Source: SZUA-430 sp044375275 (GTDB taxonomy: Bacteria > Pseudomonadota > Alphaproteobacteria > Micropepsales > Micropepsaceae). Taken from it: a stretch of DNA of 30,717 nt. Within the stretch, counting starts at the first letter, position 1. The number at the start of each line of letters is the position of its first letter. The notes beneath the pieces are model-generated. The model worked only from the letters and a program-made list of their open reading frames with translations, made no database searches and was not told where the DNA came from. The stretch spans positions 1 to 30,717 of the forward strand of contig JBILMZ010000014.1 of assembly GCA_044375275.1 (NCBI GenBank), in the 5' to 3' direction. Shown piece by piece: positions 8,229-15,001 of the stretch. Both the position numbers and the translations under genes were made by a program.

Positions 8229-10094
8229 TCACCCATCAATGAACCCGCCCACCTGCCGGTTCCATAACTGCGCATAGGGCCCATCCCGTGCGATCAGCTC
8301 CGCATGGCTACCGGACTCGATGATCCGCCCGTTCTCCAGGTACACGATCCGGTCCATGCCCACGATCGTCGACAGCCGGTGCGCAATGGCAATCACCGTC
8401 CGCCCGGTCATGAGCTGGAACAGCGCCTCCTGGATCAGGTGCTCGCTCTCCGAATCCAGTGACGACGTCGCCTCGTCCAGCACCAGGATTCGCGCATCCT
8501 TGATCAGCGCCCGCGCAATCGCCACGCGCTGGCGTTCCCCGCCCGAAAGCTTGATGCCCTGCTCCCCAACGATCGTGTCATAGCCATCCTCGCGCCCGGT
8601 GATGAAGTCATGCGCATGCGCATCCTTCGCCGCCGAAACGACGAGCTGCTCCTCTGCATCAGGCCTGGAGTAGCGAATGTTCTCTCGCACCGGCCGATGG
8701 AACACGCCCGGCATCTGCTGGACTTCGGCGATCGCCTCGTTGACGGAATCCCACGTCACGTCGGACACGTCCTGTCCGTCGATGAGCACGCGGCCCGCCT
8801 GCGGCTCGAACTGCCGGCGCAGGAGCTTCACGAGCGTGGACTTGCCCGCCCCCGATTTGCCGACCAGCCCGACCTTCTCGCCCGCGCCGATCTTCAGCGT
8901 CAGCCCCTGGAACACCGGATGCCCGTCGGCATGCGAGAACGTGATGTTGTCGAACACGATCTCGCCCTGCGCCACCTTGAGCGGCTTTGCGCCCGGTTTG
9001 TCAGTGATCTCATGCGGCTGCGTGACGAGTTCGAGCGCCTCGGACAGCGTGCCCAGTTGCTCGAAGAAATCGAGCATCCGGAAGGACAGCTCCTGGATGG
9101 AACGCGCGATCATCGTTCCCAGGAAGAAGATCATCGTGAACGCACCAATCGAGATCGCACCCGTGAGCGCATCGTTCATCGACAGGACAACCAGCCCCAC
9201 CAGCAGTACGAGCATGGACGTCGACATGAACAGGCGCATCACGATCAGGAACCAGCGCAGCGACTGCGAGGCATTCATTTCCCGCGCGAGATAGCGTGAC
9301 AGGAACTGCCGCTCGAACGCGGCACGCGCAAAGGCACGGATGAGGTCCGCATTTGAAATCGCATCAATGAGCTTGCCCGTGGACGTGGACACCTCATCCG
9401 AAAACGACTTCGAGAGCTCAACGCAGCGCCGCGCGAGCCACGTCACGATGGCGAGATAGACGACGGCCCAGCCAAAAAGAAGCGCGGCATAGGTCACGCT
9501 CTGCAGCGCCAGCAGCACGCCACCCACGGAAAGCAGGACCACGATGCGCACGCACTCAAACGCCAGGATACTCAGCAGCGAAACCGTCGCCTGCCCCGCC
9601 TGCTTGATCTTCTGTCCGAGCTTGCCGGCGAAGTTCTCCTGGAAATAGCGCGGGCTGTGCCCGAGCAGCCAGGCAAACAGGTATTTCTGCGCCAGCGCCC
9701 GCATGCGCGGGCTCATGTAGATATCGATGGCTTCCGCACCGCGCACGACGACCGCCGGCGCATACCAGACAAACGCGAACAGCAGGATGTAGGGCGCCAG
9801 CGTCGTCCAATCCCCTGTCCCCGACTGCGTGGCAGCCGTCAGCGCGTTGATCATGCGGCCCAGCACATAGGGGCTCATGGCTTCGATCGCGGTCGCCGTC
9901 GCTACGGCGAGAACGAACAGCGCGAGCTGCCCGCGATAGTGGCGCGAGACAAGGAACATCACGAAGGCGAACGGCGAACCGGGCACGCGCTCGGGCGCCG
10001 TGACTTCCGGCAGCGCTTCTTCTTCAGGCTCGCGGGTCAGCAGGGACCCGGCAAAGCGGCGCTTGTGGTGGCGATCCTCTCGCGACAGGGGCAT
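8229..10094 (-). CDS. ABC exporter, fused membrane and ATPase domains
   Basis: A 621-residue half-transporter of the type I exporter fold, working as a homodimer or heterodimer in the inner membrane. A hydrophilic N-terminal extension (about 1-40) is followed by a six-helix membrane domain (about 42-335). The nucleotide-binding domain has Walker A GKSGAGKST (412-420), a Q-loop around VQQ (458-460), signature LSGGE (516-520), Walker B ILVLDE (536-541) and H-loop His572. All catalytic residues are present. MsbA-, Atm1- and multidrug-type exporters share this layout, and I see nothing that fixes the substrate. It is a single gene, transcribed leftwards; a LexA-like direct repeat lies about 125 bases upstream of the start. 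Confidence 0.92.
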   Translation of the reverse strand: MPLSREDRHHKRRFAGSLLTREPEEEALPEVTAPERVPGSPFAFVMFLVSRHYRGQLALFVLAVATATAIEAMSPYVLGRMINALTAATQSGTGDWTTLAPYILLFAFVWYAPAVVVRGAEAIDIYMSPRMRALAQKYLFAWLLGHSPRYFQENFAGKLGQKIKQAGQATVSLLSILAFECVRIVVLLSVGGVLLALQSVTYAALLFGWAVVYLAIVTWLARRCVELSKSFSDEVSTSTGKLIDAISNADLIRAFARAAFERQFLSRYLAREMNASQSLRWFLIVMRLFMSTSMLVLLVGLVVLSMNDALTGAISIGAFTMIFFLGTMIARSIQELSFRMLDFFEQLGTLSEALELVTQPHEITDKPGAKPLKVAQGEIVFDNITFSHADGHPVFQGLTLKIGAGEKVGLVGKSGAGKSTLVKLLRRQFEPQAGRVLIDGQDVSDVTWDSVNEAIAEVQQMPGVFHRPVRENIRYSRPDAEEQLVVSAAKDAHAHDFITGREDGYDTIVGEQGIKLSGGERQRVAIARALIKDARILVLDEATSSLDSESEHLIQEALFQLMTGRTVIAIAHRLSTIVGMDRIVYLENGRIIESGSHAELIARDGPYAQLWNRQVGGFIDG

Positions 10095-10218
10095 CGGGTC
10101 AGTCCTGCGAAGTTCGGGGCGGCGAGCAATAAAGCAGGTGCAGCCAAAACACTAGCACCGGGCCCGACTTCTGCGGGACCTGCGCGCGACAACCTGTCCA
10201 ATGGTGCAAGCCGGATTT

Positions 10219-10233
10219 GTTCATTATTTGTTC
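10219..10233 (-). promoter_or_regulatory. LexA-like direct repeat (GAAC-N7-GAAC)
   Basis: On the minus strand the sequence reads GAACAAATAATGAACAAAT: an 8-bp unit GAACAAAT repeated with an 11-bp period. The core fits the alphaproteobacterial SOS box GTTC-N7-GTTC, seen as such on the plus strand. It lies about 125 bases upstream of the ABC exporter start. About one GTTC-N7-GTTC match per 60 kb of strand length is expected by chance, so functional status is uncertain. Apart from this site and the moeB terminator at 10295-10330, I see nothing definite in the roughly 300-base gap 10095-10396. Confidence 0.35.
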
Positions 10234-10294
10234 TTAGTCCGGCCATGCGCCAGGACACCAGGGATCAACCGCCAAAAAGGAACATGAACAAACG

Positions 10295-10330
10295 AAAAAA
10301 CACCGACGGAAGTGTCATCTTCATCGTCGG
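10295..10330 (-). terminator. Intrinsic terminator after moeB
   Basis: On the minus strand CCGACG-AT-GAAG pairs with CTTC-CGTCGG around a six-base loop, with the unpaired AT as a bulge, and TG then six T residues follow. It lies about 67 bases after the moeB stop and gives a clear end to the irr/rubrerythrin/moeB direction of transcription. Confidence 0.8.
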
Positions 10331-10396
10331 AAATTGGCCCAAGACCTGGATTTCTGACCAGTCGGATTCGGCGCTGGTGTCATCTTCGGGAAGCAC

Positions 10397-11170
10397 TCAA
10401 CCCGCACCGCAAAGCATGCATTCCGGATCAGGCAGCACCTTCACGGTACGCACGAGACCGCCCAGCGCATCGTAGAGCATCAGGCGCCCTGCCATCGTCT
10501 CGCCGATCGAGAGGATTTCCTTCAGCGCCTCCAGCGCCTGCATCGAACCGAGCACACCGGTAAGCGCGCCCAGGATCCCTGCTTCCGTACAACTCGGAAC
10601 CGTGCCCGCCGGTGGCGGCTCGGGAAACAGGCAGCGATAGCAGGGATAGAGACGCTGGCCATCCGGCCGCAGATGCGACTTGTAGACGGCGAGTTGGCCA
10701 TCAAACTGCCCGACCGCTGCAGACACCAGCGTCCGCCCCGCGTGATGGCAGGCGTCATTGACCAGGAAGCGTGTCGCGAAATTGTCGGAGCCATCAAGCA
10801 CGATGTCGTAATGGCTGATCAGCGCCTGCGCATTCTCCCCGGTAAGCCTGAAGGGATGGGCCTCGACGCGCACATGCGGATTGATCGCCGTCGCCGCCTC
10901 AGCCGCGCTCTCGGTCTTGAGCCGGCCAATGTCCGCCGTGCGATGCGCGATCTGGCGCTGGAGGTTCGAAAGCGAAACGTGGTCATGGTCGACGACACCG
11001 ATCGTGCCGACGCCCGCCGCCGCAAGATAGAGGATCGCCGGACTGCCAAGCCCGCCCGCGCCAATGACCAGCACCCGCGCGCGGGCAAGCTTGGCCTGAC
11101 CGGTGCCACCCACTTCCCGCAGGATCAGGTGCCGCGCATAACGCTCGAGTTCTTCGTCAGAAAGGCTCAT
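10397..11170 (-). CDS. moeB: MoeB/ThiF-type sulfur-carrier adenylyltransferase
   Basis: E1-like enzyme that adenylates the C-terminal glycine of a small sulfur-carrier protein (MoaD or ThiS) for molybdopterin or thiamine synthesis. The ATP-binding GAGGLGS is at 37-43, followed by D61, the arginine finger region NLQRQ (69-73), K85 and D127 in LDGSDN. Zinc is held by C177/C180 (CYRC) and C251/C254 (CMLC). The conserved cysteine is C194 in VPSCTEAGILG. The length of 257 residues fits MoeB without a rhodanese domain. The start is ATG at 11170, with TATAGT ending six bases upstream, so a leaderless transcript is possible. It follows DUF3501 by 34 bases. No moa, moe or thi genes lie nearby, so its partner is not evident. 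Confidence 0.9.
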   Translation of the reverse strand: MSLSDEELERYARHLILREVGGTGQAKLARARVLVIGAGGLGSPAILYLAAAGVGTIGVVDHDHVSLSNLQRQIAHRTADIGRLKTESAAEAATAINPHVRVEAHPFRLTGENAQALISHYDIVLDGSDNFATRFLVNDACHHAGRTLVSAAVGQFDGQLAVYKSHLRPDGQRLYPCYRCLFPEPPPAGTVPSCTEAGILGALTGVLGSMQALEALKEILSIGETMAGRLMLYDALGGLVRTVKVLPDPECMLCGAG

Positions 11171-11175
11171 GCCCC

Positions 11176-11181
11176 ACTATA
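11176..11181 (-). promoter_or_regulatory. Possible -10 box for a leaderless moeB transcript
   Basis: On the minus strand TATAGT is followed by GGGGC and then the moeB ATG, which would put the transcription start at or next to the start codon. No convincing -35 element stands 16-18 bases upstream, so support is weak; moeB may instead be read through from DUF3501. Confidence 0.25.
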
Positions 11182-11204
11182 GCAGGGCTTCGGCCGGCCG
11201 GTAC

Positions 11205-11798
11205 TCAGGCAAAATCGCCCGCAAGCTCCTGCCGCGTCGGCCCCACGATCATCGCCATGTGGCCATAGTTCGAATGATTGAAGCCGATGATGACCTGCGT
11301 GGCAGGATCCCGGAACTTCGCGATCTGGGCGGGCGTGAAACGGAACTTGAGGAAGTGCACCGACGAGGTCTTGCCGTCCGGCGCCGTGCGCTCCGTGTCG
11401 GTCTCGAAGTCCGCCTTGATGCGCTCGCCGCCAACGTCGATGAAGGCCGCGTCCTCGATATGGGTAAGCTGGCGCAGGATGATCGCGCGCTGCCGCTCGT
11501 CCTCGATCTCGAACATGACCGTGGCGACAAGCTCGTTGCCCTGCGGGATCAGCGGATTATAGGCACGGAGTTCGTCAGCAACCTGCTCCTCCCCGCCACG
11601 CTCGATATAGAGCATCTCGAGGACCTGCTGCAGCATCGTCTCGTAGCACTCGAAGTAGAACGTCGCATGCGGCCCCACTTCGATCCGCCGCAGCTTCTTC
11701 TTCGGAAGGATGGTCTTGCGCCGCTCGGCGCGCTGTCCGGCATAGGCCTGGACGTCGATGAGATCGTCGCGCGTGATCTTCCTGAGGCTGGCAGGCAT
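11205..11798 (-). CDS. DUF3501 family protein
   Basis: A 197-residue soluble protein without signal peptide or membrane segment. It matches the DUF3501 family as I recall it (N-terminus KITRDDLIDVQAYAGQR, then RRIEVGPHATFYFECYETM and a C-terminal GFNHSNYGHMAMI). It has no established function. One cysteine and several conserved-looking histidines and acidic residues are present, but no recognised catalytic motif. The start was chosen at ATG 11798, with GGAG seven bases upstream, rather than the longer frame from 11819. It begins four bases after the stop of the Fe-S protein gene, so the two are co-translated. The constant company of rubrerythrin and an HdrD/GlpC-like protein suggests a part in peroxide or Fe-S redox chemistry; this is inference. 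Confidence 0.85.
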   Translation of the reverse strand: MPASLRKITRDDLIDVQAYAGQRAERRKTILPKKKLRRIEVGPHATFYFECYETMLQQVLEMLYIERGGEEQVADELRAYNPLIPQGNELVATVMFEIEDERQRAIILRQLTHIEDAAFIDVGGERIKADFETDTERTAPDGKTSSVHFLKFRFTPAQIAKFRDPATQVIIGFNHSNYGHMAMIVGPTRQELAGDFA

Positions 11799-11802
11799 GC
11801 GT

Positions 11803-13146
11803 CTACTCCACGAGGCCAAAGGCTTTGGCCATCAACTCGATCGGATGGGTTGTGTCTGATACGGTCTTCGAAGCGTCCTGGCTCTTCATCACCTGCTTGA
11901 GGTGCTTGGCCGCGAGCGGGCAGTCGGACACGACATGTGCATTGCCCTGCCCCGCAGCCGTACGCGCCGCCGGACGCCCGACCTTCACGGCAAGGTCATA
12001 CGTGGGCTGCAGCACACCGAACGTGCCGCCATGCCCCGAGCAGCGCTCGACCACGTCAACCTTCGTTTCGGGCAGCAGCTTGAGCATCTCGGCCGCCTTC
12101 GGCCCCATGTTCTGCGCCCGCGCATGGCAGGCCAGATGAACGGTGACACCACCATCAACCGGCTTTGCGCCAGCAGGCAGCCCGTCCTTCTTGGCGATGT
12201 CGACGACATACTCGTCAATGTCGAACGTCGCCTTGGCCAGCCGCGCCACGTCCTTGTTCTCCGGCACGATGAGCGGCCACTCGAACTTGAACATGAGCCC
12301 GCAGCTCGCAGTCAGCGCGATGATGTCATAGCCCTTGTCGATATAGGCCACGAGCGCCGCCGACACCTTCTCGGCCTGCGCCGCGACGCGTTCGAGGTTC
12401 GCCTGCTCGAGGAACGGCATGCCGCAGCAGCCCGGATACTCGACGATGGCTTCCACGCCCAGATGATGCAGCAGCTTGCGCGCCGCCATGCCCGTGATGG
12501 GCCTGTTGTAGTTGACGAAGCAGGTCGCAAACAGCAGCGCCTTGCGCTTGCCGAAAGCCGGCGCCTCCTCGTTCGGGAAACCGGGATCCGCGCGATCCTG
12601 CATGAGGAACGTGCGCGAGTTGAATTTCGGAAGCTCGGCCCGCGCATCAATGCCCGCAACCGACTGAGCGAGCTTGCGCGTCGTGGTGTTCTTGACGTCG
12701 GAGCCCCAGTTCGCGATGGGCGCCACGACGGCCGCCATCGTGCCGTTGCGATCCATCTCGGCGAGCTGGCGCGCCACGAAATGCGTCTTGCCCTTGGCCG
12801 CCTCCGCCGCACGATAGCGCAGCATCAGATGCGGAAAATCGAGGTTGAACTCGTGCGGCGGCACATACGGACACTTCGTCATGAAGCACATGTCGCAGAG
12901 CGTGCACGCATCCACGACTTGTCCGAAGTCCGACGACTTCACGCCGTCCATCTCCTCGGTCGGCGAATTGTCGACAAGGTCGAAAAGGCGCGGGAACGAG
13001 TCACAGAGATTGAAGCAGCGCCTGCAGCCATGACAGATGTCGAAGACGCGGCGCATCTCCTCGTCGATCTTCTTCTCGTCGAGGAAGTCGGGCTCCTGCC
13101 AGTTCAGCGGATGCCGGATGGGGGCCTTGAGGCTGCCTTCGCTCAT
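11803..13146 (-). CDS. Heterodisulfide-reductase-related Fe-S oxidoreductase (GlpC/HdrD-like)
   Basis: A 447-residue soluble protein with two ferredoxin-like [4Fe-4S] motifs, C38-x2-C41-x2-C44-x3-C48 and C81-x2-C84-x2-C87-x4-C92 (followed by Pro). Two CCG-type (cysteine-rich) domains follow: the first with C209, PGCCG at 238-242 and C282; the second with C340, CSGHGG at 369-374 and C409. This layout is shared with GlpC and the HdrD subunit of heterodisulfide reductase, which pass electrons between quinones or flavoproteins and thiols or Fe-S centres. The start was placed at ATG 13146; an upstream in-frame extension to 13191 would run through a hairpin. It lies between rubrerythrin and DUF3501. 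It could supply electrons to rubrerythrin, but no experiment is implied by the sequence. Confidence 0.88.
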   Translation of the reverse strand: MSEGSLKAPIRHPLNWQEPDFLDEKKIDEEMRRVFDICHGCRRCFNLCDSFPRLFDLVDNSPTEEMDGVKSSDFGQVVDACTLCDMCFMTKCPYVPPHEFNLDFPHLMLRYRAAEAAKGKTHFVARQLAEMDRNGTMAAVVAPIANWGSDVKNTTTRKLAQSVAGIDARAELPKFNSRTFLMQDRADPGFPNEEAPAFGKRKALLFATCFVNYNRPITGMAARKLLHHLGVEAIVEYPGCCGMPFLEQANLERVAAQAEKVSAALVAYIDKGYDIIALTASCGLMFKFEWPLIVPENKDVARLAKATFDIDEYVVDIAKKDGLPAGAKPVDGGVTVHLACHARAQNMGPKAAEMLKLLPETKVDVVERCSGHGGTFGVLQPTYDLAVKVGRPAARTAAGQGNAHVVSDCPLAAKHLKQVMKSQDASKTVSDTTHPIELMAKAFGLVE

Positions 13147-13161
13147 AAATATCCCGCGACC

Positions 13162-13188
13162 GCGGGCGTCCACGCCCGCTCTTTTTTT
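13162..13188 (+). terminator. Hairpin with poly-T on the plus strand
   Basis: GCGGGCGT (13162-13169) pairs with ACGCCCGC (13172-13179) and is followed by TCTTTTTTT. As a terminator it faces the plus strand, against the local genes, so it may block antisense transcription. On the minus strand the same stem lies in the leader of the Fe-S protein gene, preceded by an A-tract. Confidence 0.6.
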
Positions 13189-13194
13189 CAAGGC

Positions 13195-13228
13195 AAAAGG
13201 GAGTGCGGGCGAGAACGCCCGCGCTCCC
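13195..13228 (-). terminator. Terminator/attenuator between rubrerythrin and the Fe-S gene
   Basis: On the minus strand GGGAGCGCGGGCG and CGCCCGCACTCCC form a 13-bp stem (one G-U pair) around TTCT, followed by TTTT. It starts eight bases after the rubrerythrin stop. The short T-run suggests partial termination, which would make rubrerythrin more abundant than the downstream proteins. Confidence 0.65.
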
Positions 13229-13236
13229 GGAGGGAC

Positions 13237-13656
13237 TTAGCCCAGATTGTCGAGGGCTTTCTGGAAGCGCCCGGCGTGGCTCTTCTCGGCCTTCGCCAGC
13301 GTCTCGAACCAGTCAGCGATCTCGTCAAAGCCTTCCTGGCGGGCCGTCTTGGCCATGCCCGGATACATGTCGGTGTACTCGTGCGTTTCACCGGCGATCG
13401 AGGCCTTCAGGTTGTCCGAGGTGCCACCGATCTTCAGGCCGGTCGCCGGATCGCCGACGGCTTCCAAGAATTCGAGATGTCCGTGGGCGTGGCCCGTCTC
13501 GCCTTCGGCGGTAGAACGGAACACGGCAGCAACGTCATTGTAGCCTTCAACGTCGGCCTTCTGCGCGAAATACAGGTAGCGGCGATTGGCCTGGCTTTCG
13601 CCTGCAAACGCGGCCTTCAGGTTTTCGAGCGTCTTTGAAGCGGCAAGTTTGGTCAC
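13237..13656 (-). CDS. Rubrerythrin (diiron domain only)
   Basis: A four-helix-bundle non-haem diiron protein that reduces hydrogen peroxide in the cytosol. The 139 residues carry the ligand set E20 (FAGESQANRRY), E53-x2-H56 (GETGHAHGH), E90 (AGETHEY) and E124-x2-H127 (AEKSHAGRF). The C-terminal rubredoxin domain of classical rubrerythrin is missing, so electrons must come from a separate partner; the adjacent Fe-S oxidoreductase is a candidate. The start is GTG at 13656, with AGGAG seven bases upstream. It is first after irr on the same strand. Its promoter overlaps an ICE-like Irr box, so iron- or haem-dependent control is likely. The family call is secure; the physiological reductant is inferred. 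Confidence 0.93.
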   Translation of the reverse strand: MTKLAASKTLENLKAAFAGESQANRRYLYFAQKADVEGYNDVAAVFRSTAEGETGHAHGHLEFLEAVGDPATGLKIGGTSDNLKASIAGETHEYTDMYPGMAKTARQEGFDEIADWFETLAKAEKSHAGRFQKALDNLG

Positions 13657-13709
13657 GGGTCTTCTCCTCTCAGGTCATCCAAATGGCACTGCGAAACTCT
13701 CTGTGCACA

Positions 13710-13737
13710 AACGTACTTAACGCCGGTGCAAAGTCAA
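13710..13737 (-). promoter_or_regulatory. Rubrerythrin promoter
   Basis: On the minus strand TTGACT (13732-13737) and TACGTT (13710-13715) are separated by 16 bases. The start codon lies about 54 bases further on. An ICE-like box ends three bases upstream of the -35 element. Confidence 0.55.
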
Positions 13738-13740
13738 CAA

Positions 13741-13757
13741 CTTGGAACAGTTCTAAA
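13741..13757 (-). promoter_or_regulatory. ICE-like Irr box upstream of rubrerythrin
   Basis: The minus strand reads TTTAGAA-CTG-TTCCAAG, matching 12 of 14 positions of the iron control element TTTAGAA-N3-TTCTAAA bound by alphaproteobacterial Irr. It lies between the irr stop codon and the rubrerythrin -35 hexamer. A site immediately upstream of -35 can serve repression or activation; the sequence does not say which. Confidence 0.7.
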
Positions 13758-13760
13758 TGC

Positions 13761-14222
13761 TCAGCGCCCCTTCAGGCGAACCACCACGTCCACCCGCAGG
13801 ATCTCCGTTCCGTTCGGCGCTTTCGGAAGGCCATCGATGCGCACGTCCCGTCCCGGAATGTCGATGAGCCTGTCCTCGCCCTCCAGGTAGAAGTGGTGAT
13901 GGTCTCCGGTATTGGTATCAAAGTGGATCTTGGCACCGTCGACAATGACCTGCCTCAACAGCCCCGCCCGCGTGAACTGGTTCAGCGTGTTGTAGACGGT
14001 GGCCAGCGACAGCGACGCGCCGGCACTCAGCGCTTCCCCGTGCAGCAACTCGGCCGTCACGTGACGGTCGTGGCCGTCAAAAAGCAACCGGGCAAGCGCC
14101 AGCCGCTGTTGCGTGGGGCGCAGCCCGGAAGCACGCAACTTGAGGGCGAAATCGATCCGGTTTTGGGGGGCTGGACGCGCGCCCGCTGCCTTCCTCCCGG
14201 ATCCTGTGGAACGCGTACCCAC
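13761..14222 (-). CDS. irr: Irr-type Fur-family iron/haem-responsive regulator
   Basis: A 153-residue Fur-superfamily regulator. The N-terminal winged helix includes LRPTQQRLALARLL (34-47) and the recognition helix SLATVYNTLNQFTRAGLL (72-89). The dimerisation domain carries FDTNTGDHHHFYLEGE (101-116), whose HHH at 108-110 is the Irr haem/metal hallmark. There is no cysteine at all: the CxxC zinc sites of Fur and PerR and the N-terminal Cys-Pro haem regulatory motif of Bradyrhizobium Irr are absent. In this family Irr represses or activates iron genes when iron is low and is destabilised by haem. The start is GTG 14222 after GGGGAAG. It is divergent from fabA and is followed by rubrerythrin. 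ICE-like boxes flank the gene on both sides. Confidence 0.9.
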   Translation of the reverse strand: MGTRSTGSGRKAAGARPAPQNRIDFALKLRASGLRPTQQRLALARLLFDGHDRHVTAELLHGEALSAGASLSLATVYNTLNQFTRAGLLRQVIVDGAKIHFDTNTGDHHHFYLEGEDRLIDIPGRDVRIDGLPKAPNGTEILRVDVVVRLKGR

Positions 14223-14318
14223 CCGTTACTTCCCCGCCCCTCTGAGGTTGAATAAGCGAGTGCCAGTGCTTAGAGTCCTGCGGTCAAAAGGAAACCCAGC
14301 CAAAGCCCGGCACTGCAG

Positions 14319-14335
14319 TTTTGAATAACTCAAAA
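14319..14335. promoter_or_regulatory. ICE-like box in the irr/fabA divergent promoter region
   Basis: TTTTGAA-TAA-CTCAAAA is a near-palindrome matching 11 of 14 positions of the Irr consensus TTTAGAA-N3-TTCTAAA. It lies 97 bases upstream of the irr start and 67 upstream of fabA, so it could mediate irr autoregulation and affect fabA. It could instead be an operator for an unrelated fatty-acid regulator. I see no other clear element in the 180-base gap. Confidence 0.5.
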
Positions 14336-14401
14336 TTCTCTGCCGGTGAAATTGGATGGTTAACGCAAAAAGTCAAGAGCACACAGGGCTGAACAATCCA
14401 G

Positions 14402-14944
14402 ATGGATGCCACCGAACCCAATCCCCCGAAGTCTTTCTCCAGCTTCGATCGTGAAGCCCTGCTTCACTGTGGACACGGAAAACTTTTCGGGCCTGGATTT
14501 CCCCGCCTCCCCCTTCCACCGATGCTGATGTTTGATCGCATCACGCGGATTTCGGAAAGCGGTGGCGCGAACGACAAGGGTCATCTCGAAGCTGAGTTCG
14601 ATGTCTCGCCGGACCTCTGGTTCTTCAAGTGCCACTTTGAGTCCGACCCCGTCATGCCCGGATGCCTTGGTCTCGACGCGCTCTGGCAGCTCGTGGGCTT
14701 CTATCTCGGCTGGGCCGGTGGCAAGGGCAAGGGCCGCGCACTCGGCGTCGGCGAGGTGAAGTTCTCCGGCATGGTCCTGCCCGAAGCCAAACTCGTAACC
14801 TACAAGATCGAGTTCAAGCGCGTGATCCTCCGCAAGCTCATCATGGGCATCGCCGACGGCATCATGCAGGTCGACGGAAAGACGATCTACGAGGCAAAGG
14901 ACCTTCGCGTGGGACTGTTCCAGGAAGGCGCTACTCCGGCCTGA
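14402..14944 (+). CDS. fabA: 3-hydroxydecanoyl-ACP dehydratase/isomerase
   Basis: Dehydrates 3-hydroxydecanoyl-ACP and isomerises the trans-2 product to cis-3-decenoyl-ACP, the entry to anaerobic unsaturated fatty acid synthesis. The single hot-dog fold has catalytic His78 in FKCHFESDPVMPG and Asp92 in LGLDALWQL. The length of 180 residues matches. The start ATG has a weak Shine-Dalgarno. fabB follows after 57 bases and fabI after that, so the route from unsaturated intermediate to elongation and reduction is encoded together. This irr / fabA-fabB-fabI order is seen in other alphaproteobacteria. Confidence 0.96.
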   Translation: MDATEPNPPKSFSSFDREALLHCGHGKLFGPGFPRLPLPPMLMFDRITRISESGGANDKGHLEAEFDVSPDLWFFKCHFESDPVMPGCLGLDALWQLVGFYLGWAGGKGKGRALGVGEVKFSGMVLPEAKLVTYKIEFKRVILRKLIMGIADGIMQVDGKTIYEAKDLRVGLFQEGATPA

Positions 14945-15001
14945 ACACCACGGGTCAGCGCAAGATAAGCAGCAAGCACAAGAAATGAAGGGACACTGAA
15001 G

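Noticed and set aside
7906..8277. A 123-codon plus-strand frame across the 28-bp inverted repeat.
   Set aside because: It overlaps both the M48 gene in another frame and the antisense ABC gene, and its middle is palindromic spacer.
10284..10475. A 63-codon plus-strand frame starting after AAAAAGGAAC, downstream of the LexA-like repeat, as a possible SOS-induced small protein.
   Set aside because: It runs antisense through the moeB terminator and the moeB 3' end. The spacing from AAGG to ATG is too short, and the peptide has no membrane segment as expected for SidA-like proteins.
13761..14222. Calling the Fur-family gene perR or fur.
   Set aside because: There are no CxxC zinc motifs, and the HHH signature plus ICE-like boxes on both sides favour Irr.
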